This document shows positions 8,245 through 17,078 of a stretch of 64,000 bases of DNA, in pieces. A model generated the notes under the pieces. That model was given only the letters and a program-made list of their open reading frames with translations, did not search any database and had not been told where the DNA came from. The position numbers and the translations under genes were made by a program. The stretch is from Herbidospora cretacea (lineage in GTDB: Bacteria; Actinomycetota; Actinomycetes; Streptosporangiales; Streptosporangiaceae). Position 1 is the first letter of the stretch. Every line of letters begins with the position of its first letter. The stretch covers positions 124,001 to 188,000 of the forward strand of contig NZ_BBXG01000001.1 of NCBI RefSeq assembly GCF_001570605.1, read 5' to 3'.

Positions 8245-10046
8245 CGGACGGTCCAGTAGAGCCGCATGTCCTCGAACACCTTGTCCGGGCCGTCGGCGAC
8301 GACCCTGACCTGCTCGCCGTCGAGATCGAGCAGGACGACCTCGAACCTGTCCCCGCTCCGCCGGCTCGCCAGGACGTGGTCGTCGTCGAGCCAGCCGTCC
8401 ACGTTCAGCCCCTCGTCCAGCGCGAAGCGCCGCCGCTCCGCGCCGGTCGCCGCGTCGAGCACGCACACCTGCCCGTCCGCGCAGCCGGTCAGCAGCCGGT
8501 CGTCGCGGGTGGCGTGCAGGTCCCCGGTGTCCTTCAGGACCCTGACCACCTCGCCGGTCAGGGTGTAGACGGTGGTGGTGCCGCCGGTCTCCCGGGCCAG
8601 GGTGTCCTTGTCCGGTCCCCAGTGGAACGCCTCCTGACCGGGGAGCGAGAGGTCCCGGACGGTCGCGGTGACCGCCACCGGGTCGACCAGCACGAAACCG
8701 GTGACCGCGCTGTCGGGCTCGTCCCCCCGGACGGTCATCAGCAGCCGCGCCCCGTCGGCCGACCAGGCGGGCTGGTGGCCCAGCGCGGGGCGGGGGACCG
8801 TCCCGACCTCCCGGGTCGCGCCGGTCCGCCGGTCGGTGACGCGGACGAAGTCGGCGTCGGGCGCCAGCAGCCGGGCCGCCGACAGGACCGCGACGAACCG
8901 GCCGCCTGGGGAGACCAGGGGGTCGGCCAGGTTTCCCACGGAGCTGAACCTCCCGGTTGCGGGGTCGCGGACGTAGCCGCCGCTGGTGCCCCGCGAGTCC
9001 TCGTAGGAGGAGACCCAGAGGCCGTCGCCGGGGTTCTCGTGGAGCGTGACGCCCAGCGACTCGATCTCGACGTCGACGGTGGAGGTCGCGGCCATCGGCC
9101 TGGCCACGACCGGGACCACGACCGGAGCCGGGGCCGGGGCGACCGGGGGGCCGGGCCGGGTCGCCACCACGGCGACGGTGACGGTCACCGCGAGGGCGAC
9201 CGCGACGGCCGGCCACCATCTCCGGGATCGGCGCGGCCGGGGCAGCTCCTCCGTGGCCGTGATCTCCGTGCTCGTGGTCTCCGGCCGCGTCTGGTCGCCG
9301 AGCAGGCGCATCAGCGCCGACTGTGCGGTCGGCCGGGCCGCCGGGTCCTTGTCCAGGCAGGCCACGACCAGCTCGCGCAGGTCTCCGTCGAGTCCGCCCA
9401 GGTCGAGTCCGCCCAGGTCGGGCTCGCGGTTGAGGATGCGGTTGACGACGGCAGGAACGGGCTCGGTCCCGAACGGCGGCCGGCCCGTCGCCGCGCAGAC
9501 GATCGTCGACGCCCACGCGAACAGGTTGGCGGGCGGTCCCGACGGGCCGCCCCGGAACTGCTCGGGGGCCATGTAGGGCGGCGTGCCGACGACCTCGGAG
9601 GCGGTCGCGTCGCCGAGCTGGGCGATGCCGAAGTCGATCACCCGTGGCCCGTCGCGGCCGAGCAGCACGTTGGCCGGTTTGAAGTCGCGGTGCACCACCC
9701 CGGCGCGGTGGATGGCGGCCAGCGCCGTCATCGTCCCGATGGCGAGCCGGCCGAGCTCGGCGTTCCTGAGAGGTCCGCGCTCGGCGAGGGCGGCGGCCAG
9801 GCTGGGGCCGTCGACGTACTCGCTGACGATGTAGGGCGACCCGTCGGCCACGCCGGTCTCCAGCACCTGGGCGGTGCAGAAGGTGCGCACCCGGCGCACC
9901 ATGTCCGACTCGGCCAGGAACGCCCCGACGTCGCCGCCGCGCAGCACCTTGACCGCCACCCGCTCCCCGGAGGGCGATTCGCCCAGGTAGACGACGCCCT
10001 GGCCGCCGGATCCGAGCTGCCCGAGGATCCGGTGGCCGCCGATCAT
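8241..10046 (-). CDS. Membrane Ser/Thr protein kinase with C-terminal propeller-like sensor
   Basis: Eukaryotic-type kinase (601 residues) with a complete active site: P-loop LGSGGQGVVY (residues 11-20), Lys33 in VAVKVL, HRDFKPAN (119-126), DFG (138-140) and APEQF. After the kinase domain comes one membrane segment (about 265-285, PAVAVALAVTVTVAVVA). A large extracytoplasmic region of WD40/TolB-like repeats follows (for example HQPAWSADGARLLMTV), rather than the PASTA repeats of PknB. The ATG at 10046 shares one base with the stop of the preceding gene (a GTG at 10049 is an alternative), so the two are coupled. The catalytic partner of the adjacent pseudokinase is the obvious model. Targets are unknown. 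Confidence 0.9.
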   Translation of the reverse strand: MIGGHRILGQLGSGGQGVVYLGESPSGERVAVKVLRGGDVGAFLAESDMVRRVRTFCTAQVLETGVADGSPYIVSEYVDGPSLAAALAERGPLRNAELGRLAIGTMTALAAIHRAGVVHRDFKPANVLLGRDGPRVIDFGIAQLGDATASEVVGTPPYMAPEQFRGGPSGPPANLFAWASTIVCAATGRPPFGTEPVPAVVNRILNREPDLGGLDLGGLDGDLRELVVACLDKDPAARPTAQSALMRLLGDQTRPETTSTEITATEELPRPRRSRRWWPAVAVALAVTVTVAVVATRPGPPVAPAPAPVVVPVVARPMAATSTVDVEIESLGVTLHENPGDGLWVSSYEDSRGTSGGYVRDPATGRFSSVGNLADPLVSPGGRFVAVLSAARLLAPDADFVRVTDRRTGATREVGTVPRPALGHQPAWSADGARLLMTVRGDEPDSAVTGFVLVDPVAVTATVRDLSLPGQEAFHWGPDKDTLARETGGTTTVYTLTGEVVRVLKDTGDLHATRDDRLLTGCADGQVCVLDAATGAERRRFALDEGLNVDGWLDDDHVLASRRSGDRFEVVLLDLDGEQVRVVADGPDKVFEDMRLYWTVR

Positions 10047-11923
10047 CACGGGAGCGCGCCGAAGCGGAAGAAGACCGTCTCCTTCTTCTGCTCGACCGTC
10101 GCCAGCACCCGCTCGACGTTGCCGAGCAGGTCCACGATCCGGAGTTCGTAGCCCTTCTTGGTCGGCACCCGCACGACGAAGTGGCGGTCGGTGAACCATC
10201 CCTGCCAGTACGAGTACGAGTCGTCCGGGGTCGGCACCGTGGCCAGCCGGGCGCCGGATTTCATGTCCCAGACGCAGATGTCGTCGGAGTTGGGGCAGAG
10301 CGTCGCCAGGCTGCGGCCCGACGGGCTGAACCAGCTCCGGTCCCGGGGCACGCCCACCCAGTGGAGCGTCCGGGTCAGCATGCCCTGGGTGTCGTAGACC
10401 TCCAGCCCGCGATGCCGGCCGTCGGAGTAGCCGCGCGCGACCTGCCCGTCGGGGGTGAAGCCGAACGGGTAGGCGGTCCCGCCGGTGTACTCGGTCTTGA
10501 CGAAGTTCGCCACCCGCGTGCCGACGTCGACGACGACGAACCCGACCGTGCGCTTCTCCTCGGTGTCCTCGACGGAGAGCACGATTCTCGTCCCGTCGCG
10601 CGACCAGCTGGGCACGACGGTCTGCAAGGGTTTGCGCACGGTGTTCACGGTGAACTCGGCCCCCGTCTTGAGGTCGCGGACCGTGACGTAGTCGTAGTCG
10701 GAGCGCAGGTACTTCACCCACGGGCTCAGCACCACCCGCTTCCCGTCGGGCGACACCATGGGCTCCTCACCGCGCCCGACCTCCGTCACCGTGCCGTTGG
10801 CCCGCCGGACATAGGAGGCGAACGGGGCGTCCAGCAGCAGATAGCCGTTCATCCGCACCGGGTCGTCGGCGCTCTCGCGCAAAACGACCGGCGCACCGTC
10901 GATCCTGACCGCCGTCGTCTTCTCGGGCACCGAGTCGAGCTCCACCGCGACGGTCGCCGCGGCGGTGACCGAAGGGGGAGCCACCGGCACGCGCACCACC
11001 TCGGTCCGGGGCGGCACGGCGAAGAAGACGGCCGGCCCGGCGACCAGCGCCCCCGCGAGGAACGCCGCCCCGGCCCGCCAGGAGACCCTCCTCCGCCGCC
11101 GGGACGCCTGCCCGGTGACCTGGAACAGCGACTCCTCACCGATGAGCCGTAACAGGACGTCACTGGCGACCAGCCGATCGGCGGGATCCTTGGCCAGGCA
11201 GCGCGCCAGCACGCTCCGCAGCTCCACGTCGATCACGCTGAGATCGGCCGGGTCGTGCAGCACCCGGTTGACCGTCGCCGCCACCGAGTCGCCGGCGAAC
11301 GGGTCGCGTCCGGTGGCCGCGAACACCATCGTGGCCGCCCACGCGAAGACGTCGGCGGGAGGCCCCGCCCGCGCGTCCGAGAACTCCTCGGGCGCCCGGT
11401 AGGCCGGTTTCCCCACGTGCCGCGTGGCGGTGGTCTCGGAGGTGCGCAGCGCCTCGTTCAGCCCGAAATCCGACATCCGCGGGCCGTCTGGCCCCAGCGC
11501 GACCGTCCCCGGCCGGATGTCGCCGTGCAGCACCCCGGCCTGGTGGATGGCGACGACCGCGCTCATGGTCCCCACCGCGAGCCGGTGCAGCGCCGCCCCG
11601 CTCAGAACCCCGCTTTCCTGTACGGCTTCCGCCAACGTCGGGCCGTCCACGTGTTCGGAGACCACGTAGGGCCGATCGCCGAGCGTGCCGCTGCCGAGGA
11701 CCTGGGCGACGCAGAAGGCGGGCACCCCCTTGAGCGGCCCCACGGCGGCGGTGACCCGCTCGGGCTCCGCGACGGCGGCCAGCAGCCGGACGACGACCGG
11801 CGTGCCCTGCGGATCGGTGGCCAGATAGGCGTCCTCCGGTCCGGGCTCGTCGAACCTGGCGGTGATCCGATATTCGCCGACGACGGTGGGATCGTCGGGC
11901 CCGAGCGGAACGGCGCGCGCCAT
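10046..11923 (-). CDS. Membrane pseudokinase with propeller-like sensor domain
   Basis: A protein of 625 residues with the same architecture as its downstream neighbour: kinase-like domain, one membrane segment (GAAFLAGALVAGPAVFFAV), extracytoplasmic repeats. Key catalytic positions are lost: no glycine loop (ARFDEPGPEDAYLA in its place), the VAIK Lys is Arg46 (VVVRLL), HRD is HGD, and the following DxKPxN is DIRPGT. DFG and APEEF remain. It is therefore probably a pseudokinase that senses or scaffolds, perhaps regulating the active kinase encoded next. A TTA codon lies at 11150-11152. No ribosome site is visible before the ATG; a CATAAT box 6 nt upstream suggests a leaderless message. It follows the MFS gene by 21 bp on the same strand. 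Confidence 0.85.
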   Translation of the reverse strand: MARAVPLGPDDPTVVGEYRITARFDEPGPEDAYLATDPQGTPVVVRLLAAVAEPERVTAAVGPLKGVPAFCVAQVLGSGTLGDRPYVVSEHVDGPTLAEAVQESGVLSGAALHRLAVGTMSAVVAIHQAGVLHGDIRPGTVALGPDGPRMSDFGLNEALRTSETTATRHVGKPAYRAPEEFSDARAGPPADVFAWAATMVFAATGRDPFAGDSVAATVNRVLHDPADLSVIDVELRSVLARCLAKDPADRLVASDVLLRLIGEESLFQVTGQASRRRRRVSWRAGAAFLAGALVAGPAVFFAVPPRTEVVRVPVAPPSVTAAATVAVELDSVPEKTTAVRIDGAPVVLRESADDPVRMNGYLLLDAPFASYVRRANGTVTEVGRGEEPMVSPDGKRVVLSPWVKYLRSDYDYVTVRDLKTGAEFTVNTVRKPLQTVVPSWSRDGTRIVLSVEDTEEKRTVGFVVVDVGTRVANFVKTEYTGGTAYPFGFTPDGQVARGYSDGRHRGLEVYDTQGMLTRTLHWVGVPRDRSWFSPSGRSLATLCPNSDDICVWDMKSGARLATVPTPDDSYSYWQGWFTDRHFVVRVPTKKGYELRIVDLLGNVERVLATVEQKKETVFFRFGALP

Positions 11924-11929
11924 GGAGAC

Positions 11930-11935
11930 ATTATG
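11930..11935 (-). promoter_or_regulatory. Possible -10 box for leaderless pseudokinase mRNA
   Basis: On the minus strand CATAAT (11935 to 11930) ends 6 nt before the ATG at 11923, and no ribosome site is present. It lies in the 21-bp gap after the MFS gene, so the kinase pair may have its own start in addition to read-through. Confidence 0.3.
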
Positions 11936-11944
11936 TGCGCATAT

Positions 11945-13375
11945 CTACGGATGCCACATCTTCTCCAGCGGATGCTTGTGGACGTGCCGGTAGACCGCCC
12001 GCTGCGCCCACCGCCCGGTCGTGACCAGCCCGATCGTCATCACCAGCAGCCCGCACAGCACGATGATCGACCAGCTGATCCGGTAGGCGGCGGTGAACCC
12101 GGGCCCCGGCGCCAGCACGGTGGTGTGCATGGCGATGACGCTCCCGATGACCGCCACCCCGAGCGTCACCCCCGTCTGCCGCATCGTCGACACGATGCTG
12201 GCGGCCACCCCCGCCTGCGCGTTGGGCATCCCCGACACGGCGGTCGTGGTGATCGCGGCGTTCATCCAGCCGAGCCCGAACCCCATGAGGGCGTAGCAGA
12301 CGTACATGCGGAGCCCGAGCGGAAGCTCGGCCGGGACGGCGGCCAGCAACCCCGCGCAGACGCTCCCGGCACTGCCGATCGCCAAGGACGGCCGGGGCCC
12401 GTAGCGGCCGACCACCCGCCCGGAGATCGGCCCGAACAGCGCCTGCATCGCCGGCATCGGCAGGATGGAGAGCCCCGCCTCCAACGGCGAGAACCCCAGC
12501 ACGGCCTGCAGGTACAGGGTGTTCACGATCAGGAACCCGCCCTGGGCGGTGTACATGAGCAGCGCGATCGCGGTGGCCCCCGAGAACGGCGGCGACCGGA
12601 AGAACCTCACGTCGATCAGCGGCTCCTGCTTCCGCAGCTCGACCACGACGAGGACGCAGAGACAGACCACCGAGGCGACCAGCGACAACACGGTCTGCGG
12701 CGCCCCCCAGCCGGCGTTCGGCGCCTCGATGATGCCGAACGTCAGCAGGAACACCGCCGCGATGACGAGGATCTGCCCGGCCGGGTCGAACTTCCTCGGC
12801 TGCGGCGCCCGCGACTCCGGAACGTGCAGTTTCGCGAGCACGAACGCCGCGATCCCGATGGGAATGTTGACCCAGAACACCGCCCGCCAGTCGACGAACT
12901 CGACCAGCGCACCCCCGATGAGCGGCCCCGCCGCGACGCTGACCCCCACCATCCCGCCCCAGACCCCGATGGCCCTGGCCCTCTCCCGCGGTTCGGTGAA
13001 CGTGTTGGTGATGATCGACATGGCGACCGGGTTCAGCATGCTGCCCCCCACGGCCTGGATCGCCCGGAACACGGTCAGGGCCTCAAGACTGGGAGCGAGG
13101 CTGCACAGCAGCGACCCGAAGGTGAAGACCACGAGCCCCGTCTGGAACACCTTGCGCCGCCCGATCCGGTCGGCGGTCGAGGCCGACAGCATCAGGAACG
13201 AGGCGAGGGTGAGCGTGTAGGCGTCGAGGGTCCACTGCGCACCGGAGATGCTCGCGCCGAAGTCCCGCTTGATCGAGGGCAGGGCGACGTTGAGGATGCT
13301 GCTGTCCATGCCGACGATGAACACGCTCACACAGCAGATGGCCAGCACGACGCCGGGCCGGGAACATGTGGCCAC
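11945..13375 (-). CDS. MFS drug-exporter-type transporter (DHA2, 14 TM)
   Basis: Major facilitator of the EmrB/QacA DHA2 family (476 residues), a proton-coupled multidrug or metabolite exporter. Seen are the first helix with VFIVGMDSSILNVALPSI (motif D-like), motif A near DRIGRRKVF, motif C-like GPLIGGALVEFVDWRAVFW, and about 14 hydrophobic helices to the C-terminus. The start is a GTG at 13375. It lies upstream of the pseudokinase/kinase pair with a 21-bp gap and diverges from the Moco oxidoreductase gene across 121 bp. The substrate cannot be told from sequence. Confidence 0.9.
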   Translation of the reverse strand: MATCSRPGVVLAICCVSVFIVGMDSSILNVALPSIKRDFGASISGAQWTLDAYTLTLASFLMLSASTADRIGRRKVFQTGLVVFTFGSLLCSLAPSLEALTVFRAIQAVGGSMLNPVAMSIITNTFTEPRERARAIGVWGGMVGVSVAAGPLIGGALVEFVDWRAVFWVNIPIGIAAFVLAKLHVPESRAPQPRKFDPAGQILVIAAVFLLTFGIIEAPNAGWGAPQTVLSLVASVVCLCVLVVVELRKQEPLIDVRFFRSPPFSGATAIALLMYTAQGGFLIVNTLYLQAVLGFSPLEAGLSILPMPAMQALFGPISGRVVGRYGPRPSLAIGSAGSVCAGLLAAVPAELPLGLRMYVCYALMGFGLGWMNAAITTTAVSGMPNAQAGVAASIVSTMRQTGVTLGVAVIGSVIAMHTTVLAPGPGFTAAYRISWSIIVLCGLLVMTIGLVTTGRWAQRAVYRHVHKHPLEKMWHP

Positions 13376-13496
13376 CCGCCATGCCTACCCTGCTTGAGCT
13401 GGGCCGATGTGATGGCGCGCGCACACTTTGTCATTGGGTGATGACGATCTGTGAAGTCAGGCCAATCCGGAAGGTGAGCGGCCCCGAAGACCCGGC

Positions 13497-15053
13497 GTGA
13501 GATTCGACGGGGACTCGGCACGCGGTCTGCTCGCCGCGGCGGTGGCGCTGGGCGTGGGCGAACTGGCCGCCCTGGTGGTCCGGCCCTCGGCCTCGCCGCT
13601 GGTCGCGGTCGGCGGAGCGGTCGTCGACACCGCCCCGGCGGCCCTGAAGGACTTCGCCATCCGGACGTTCGGCGTGCACGACAAGGCCGTCCTGCTCGGC
13701 TGCGTGGTCGTGGTGGTCGCCGTGGTCGCCGTCTTCGTCGGCCGGGCATCCGCGCGGTGGCCCCTGATCGCCGTCGCCTCCATCGGATGCGCCTCGACGG
13801 CCGCCGCGACAGTGGCGGCCGGTCGCCCTGCGGCGGGCCCGCTGGACGTGGTTCCCTCAGTCGTCTCCGGTCTGGCCGGAGCGGCCGCGCTCTTGACGGC
13901 CCTGGCGTGCCGAGGCGGGCGCGCGCGGCAGAGGGTCTTTCCGCCGGGCTTGTTGCCGGAGGTGCTGACCCGTTCCGCACCTGAAGCGCGGCGTTCGGCG
14001 GGGCGGCGGATTTTCCTCGCGGGGTCGCTGGGGTTGCTCGTGGTCGCTGCCGTCGGGGGAGTGGCAGGTCGTCTGGCCGGGTCCGGGCGTGCGGTGGCGG
14101 CGACGTTCCGCCTGCCCCGGCCGGCGTCGCCGGCGAAGCCGTTGCCCCAAGGTGCCGACCTGCGGATTCCTGGGCTCGCCCCCTTCACCACGCCGAACCA
14201 CGACTTCTACCGGGTCGACACCGCCTTGGTCGTGCCGAGGATCGACCCCCGCGAATGGACGCTGCGGATCACCGGCATGGTCGACCGCCCCATGGAGATC
14301 ACCCTCGAAGACCTGCTCGCCCGCCCACTCGTCGAACGTGACATCACCCTGACCTGTGTCTCCAACGAGGTGGGCGGCCCCTACGCGGGCCACGCGCGAT
14401 GGCTGGGCGCACCCCTGCTGAACCTGCTCCGGGAAGCGGGCGTGCGACGGGGCGCCGACCAGCTCCTCAGCGTCTCCGCCGACGGCTTCACCTGCGGCAC
14501 CCCACTCGCTGCCGTCATGGACGGCCGCGACGCACTCCTGGCCGTGGCGATGAACGGCGAGGTCCTCCCCGCCGAACACGGCTTCCCGGCCCGCATGGTC
14601 GTCCCCGGCCTGTACGGCTACGCCTCCGCCACCAAATGGGTCGTCGACCTGAGACTCACCACGTTCGCCGCCGAACAGGCCTACTGGGTCCGCCGGGGCT
14701 GGGCGGCCGACGGACCGGTCAAGACGATGTCGCGCATCGACGTGCCCGCCCCGCTGGCCAGGGTGCCGGCCGGGCCCGTCCAGGTCGCCGGTGTGGCGTG
14801 GGCGCAACGACGGGGCGTCGCCGCCGTCGAGGTCCGCGCCGACGACGGCCCCTGGTCGCCCGCCCGCCTGGCCGACGTGCCCGGCATCGACACCTGGCGT
14901 CAGTGGGTGTGGACGTGGCAGGCCACGCCCGGCACCCACCGCCTGGAGGTCCGCGCCACCGACGGCACGGGCCGAACCCAGCAGACGGTCCGTGTGCCGC
15001 CCTTCCCGGACGGCGCCACCGGCGATCACTCAATCGTGGTCACGGTCCCGTGA
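13497..15053 (+). CDS. Membrane-bound sulfite-oxidase-family molybdopterin oxidoreductase
   Basis: A 518-residue protein. The first 200 residues form about five membrane helices. An extracytoplasmic Moco domain of the sulfite oxidase family follows (region GLAPFTTPNHDFYRVDTAL; Moco-ligating Cys in ITLTCVSNEVGG; GYASATKWV) and a C-terminal Ig-like dimerisation domain (PVQVAGVAWAQRRGVAAVEV). Such proteins are common in actinomycetes; the substrate is not known and sulfite is only one possibility. The start is GTG 13497 with a weak upstream site. The fasciclin lipoprotein gene follows by 22 bp with its own good ribosome site, suggesting one operon and a common extracytoplasmic function. Confidence 0.9.
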   Translation: MRFDGDSARGLLAAAVALGVGELAALVVRPSASPLVAVGGAVVDTAPAALKDFAIRTFGVHDKAVLLGCVVVVVAVVAVFVGRASARWPLIAVASIGCASTAAATVAAGRPAAGPLDVVPSVVSGLAGAAALLTALACRGGRARQRVFPPGLLPEVLTRSAPEARRSAGRRIFLAGSLGLLVVAAVGGVAGRLAGSGRAVAATFRLPRPASPAKPLPQGADLRIPGLAPFTTPNHDFYRVDTALVVPRIDPREWTLRITGMVDRPMEITLEDLLARPLVERDITLTCVSNEVGGPYAGHARWLGAPLLNLLREAGVRRGADQLLSVSADGFTCGTPLAAVMDGRDALLAVAMNGEVLPAEHGFPARMVVPGLYGYASATKWVVDLRLTTFAAEQAYWVRRGWAADGPVKTMSRIDVPAPLARVPAGPVQVAGVAWAQRRGVAAVEVRADDGPWSPARLADVPGIDTWRQWVWTWQATPGTHRLEVRATDGTGRTQQTVRVPPFPDGATGDHSIVVTVP

Positions 15054-15075
15054 CCCGTACCGGAAAGAGGATCCG

Positions 15076-15696
15076 ATGAAGAAGACGTTCCAGCTCGCCC
15101 TGGCCACCGCAGCCATCGCCGCGACGTCGGCCTGCGGAGCCGGAACCGCCGGCACGGCCGCCGAGAGCCCGGCGAACGTGCCTGCCTCACCCCCCGCGTT
15201 GGCCCCGGCCGCCGCCCAGCCGGTCGCGGCCCCCTTCGGCCCGGCCTGCTCGGCGGTGCCCACCGACGGCGAGGGCAGCTTCACGGGGATGGCCGACGAC
15301 CCGGTCGCCACGGCGGCCTCCAACAACCCGGTCCTCTCGACGCTCGTGACCGCGGTGAAGAAGGCCGGCCTGGTCGACACCCTCAACAGCGCCAAGGACA
15401 TCACCGTGTTCGCGCCCACCGACGACGCGTTCGCCGCCATCCCGAAGGACCAGCTCGACAAGGTCCTGGCCGACAAGGAGACGCTGACCAAGATCCTCAC
15501 GTATCACGTGGTGCAGGGCCGCCTGGCGCCCCCGGCCCTCCCCGGCGCCACGCCCGCCACCCTTCAGGGCGGCACCCTCGCCGTGACGGGAACGGGTGAG
15601 GACCTCTCGGTCAACGAGGCGAAGGTGGTGTGCGGGGGCGTCCAGACCGGCAACGCGACCGTCTACATCATCGACAAGGTCCTCATGCCGATGTAG
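15076..15696 (+). CDS. Fasciclin (FAS1) domain lipoprotein
   Basis: A 206-residue lipoprotein: signal peptide with a lipobox-like end ATSAC at about residue 20, an Ala/Pro-rich linker, then one FAS1 domain. The H1 and H2 boxes are recognisable: ITVFAPTDDAFAAIP (H1), LTKILTYHVVQGRL, and NATVYIIDKVLMP (H2). FAS1 domains mediate surface adhesion or protein contacts. The ATG at 15076 has AAAGAGG about 6 nt upstream. It is placed directly behind the Moco oxidoreductase, a pairing often seen in Streptomyces relatives. A perfect inverted repeat 15 bp after the stop may end this transcript. Confidence 0.92.
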   Translation: MKKTFQLALATAAIAATSACGAGTAGTAAESPANVPASPPALAPAAAQPVAAPFGPACSAVPTDGEGSFTGMADDPVATAASNNPVLSTLVTAVKKAGLVDTLNSAKDITVFAPTDDAFAAIPKDQLDKVLADKETLTKILTYHVVQGRLAPPALPGATPATLQGGTLAVTGTGEDLSVNEAKVVCGGVQTGNATVYIIDKVLMPM

Positions 15697-15711
15697 TCCT
15701 GCGAGTAGCGG

Positions 15712-15771
15712 CTCTGTGGTCGGCCGGGCCGGTCCGTGTGTGGCAGGCTCAGGCTCGTGCCGACCACAGAG
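15712..15771. repeat. Perfect 13-bp inverted repeat between fasciclin and VanZ genes
   Basis: CTCTGTGGTCGGC (15712-15724) and its exact reverse complement (15759-15771) flank 34 bp. The pair starts 15 bp after the fasciclin stop and ends 11 bp before the chosen VanZ start. It could be a large RNA hairpin (terminator or attenuator) or a two-half-site operator. No T-run follows, which argues against a simple terminator. Confidence 0.7.
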
Positions 15772-15782
15772 ATGTCGATGCG

Positions 15783-17066
15783 GTGAACCATTTCGTGGTC
15801 GTGGCGCCGCTGATCCTGATCGTTGCCGTGGTCGTCTCCACGGTGGTCTTCTTCGCGGTACGCCGCCGCTTCGCGGACTTCCTGCTGACCGGCGCCGCGG
15901 TGACCTTCGTCCTGGTCACCCAGGTGATGCCCTACGGGGGCGAGACCGGCCACCACCTGAACCTGGAGCCGCTGAGGCACCTGAGGGTGGCGCTCGAACA
16001 CGGCGTCGTCAGCGCACCCCCGCTGACCCAGGTGCTCCTGAACATCCTGCTGACCGTCCCGATCGGCGTTCTGCTGCCGATCGTGTTCCCCGAACGCTTC
16101 GGCCGGCTTCGCGTGGTCTTCGCGGCCGGTCTGGTGGTGTCCGTGATGACGGAAGGCGTGCAGTACCTCACCGGACGGCAGGCGGACCTCGACGATGTTC
16201 TGGCCAACACGGCAGGGGCTGTCCTGGGCGCGGCGCTCGTCCTCCTCGTTCGCCGGCGGAGCGTCCGGTCGGCGGCTCTTTCTGTCGTGGTGGTGGTCGC
16301 GCCGATGGCGGCGGTGTACGTGATCGACACCCCTGGCTCGGTGCACTACTGGAGCATCCGGGCGTCCGCGGTGCGGGTCCCGGAGGGGATCTCGTCGCGT
16401 GGGTCGACGGCTGTGCTCTACCGCCACTCGGACGCGGAATCCCAGGAGCAGACCATGGCCCGTTTACGCGCCCATCTTGAGGAGCCGCTGAACTGCGAGG
16501 ACCAGAGCGGAGACCTGGTCTGCTCGGACGGACGGCTGACACGGCTCGCGGTGCACCGCTGGAACACCTGGAGCTACCTGACCGACCCCGGCTCCACCGC
16601 CGGTCCGGCGGTGGCCATGATCGAGCGGACGGCCGAGGACCGGGCGGCGCGCCACCTGGCCGTCATGGGCGTCGACATCGGGACGCTCACCTTCGTCGAG
16701 GCACGGGCCGACCCCGTCTCCGATCGGATGACGGTCACCTTCGAGAGCTCCGTGGAACAGCTCTGGGGCCGGGTGCACGTCACCCTCGACGGCGACGGGG
16801 ACCTGGCCGCCGTTCAGGACGGCCGGATCCCCATGAGGGTCGTCGAGCGGGTGGAGACGAGGTCGCCGAGGTCGGCCATCGACATCGCCCAGGACCTCGG
16901 CGACGGTCCCGCCAGCGGTGTGGCGGTGGTGCGCTCGGTCGAGATCGACCACGAGTTCGACGAGGAGAGCGGTTATCTGATTCCGGTGTGGCGGATCAGG
17001 GGCATCCTGACGACGGCCGATGGCCGGAGGGTGGACTGGGCGCCGGCCATCGACGCCCGGTCGTGA
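15783..17066 (+). CDS. VanZ-family membrane protein with large C-terminal domain
   Basis: A 427-residue protein. The N-terminal half has five to six membrane helices of the VanZ/phosphotransbutyrylase-like fold, including LLNILLTVPIGVLLPIVFPE and EGVQYLTGRQADLDDVLANT, the conserved VanZ core. After the last helix (about residue 180) comes roughly 245 residues of soluble, probably extracytoplasmic sequence that I do not recognise, far longer than a plain VanZ protein (usually under 200 residues). GTG 15783 was chosen because it directly precedes the first helix; an in-frame GTG at 15738 is an alternative. A TTA codon lies at 16464-16466. VanZ relatives affect teicoplanin sensitivity, but no van genes are nearby. 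Confidence 0.78.
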   Translation: MNHFVVVAPLILIVAVVVSTVVFFAVRRRFADFLLTGAAVTFVLVTQVMPYGGETGHHLNLEPLRHLRVALEHGVVSAPPLTQVLLNILLTVPIGVLLPIVFPERFGRLRVVFAAGLVVSVMTEGVQYLTGRQADLDDVLANTAGAVLGAALVLLVRRRSVRSAALSVVVVVAPMAAVYVIDTPGSVHYWSIRASAVRVPEGISSRGSTAVLYRHSDAESQEQTMARLRAHLEEPLNCEDQSGDLVCSDGRLTRLAVHRWNTWSYLTDPGSTAGPAVAMIERTAEDRAARHLAVMGVDIGTLTFVEARADPVSDRMTVTFESSVEQLWGRVHVTLDGDGDLAAVQDGRIPMRVVERVETRSPRSAIDIAQDLGDGPASGVAVVRSVEIDHEFDEESGYLIPVWRIRGILTTADGRRVDWAPAIDARS

Positions 17067-17078
17067 AGCGGGCGTCCG

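Noticed and set aside
10047-10721. Extended N-terminus for the active kinase gene
   Set aside because: It reads the pseudokinase gene in another frame. The glycine loop starts just after ATG 10046.
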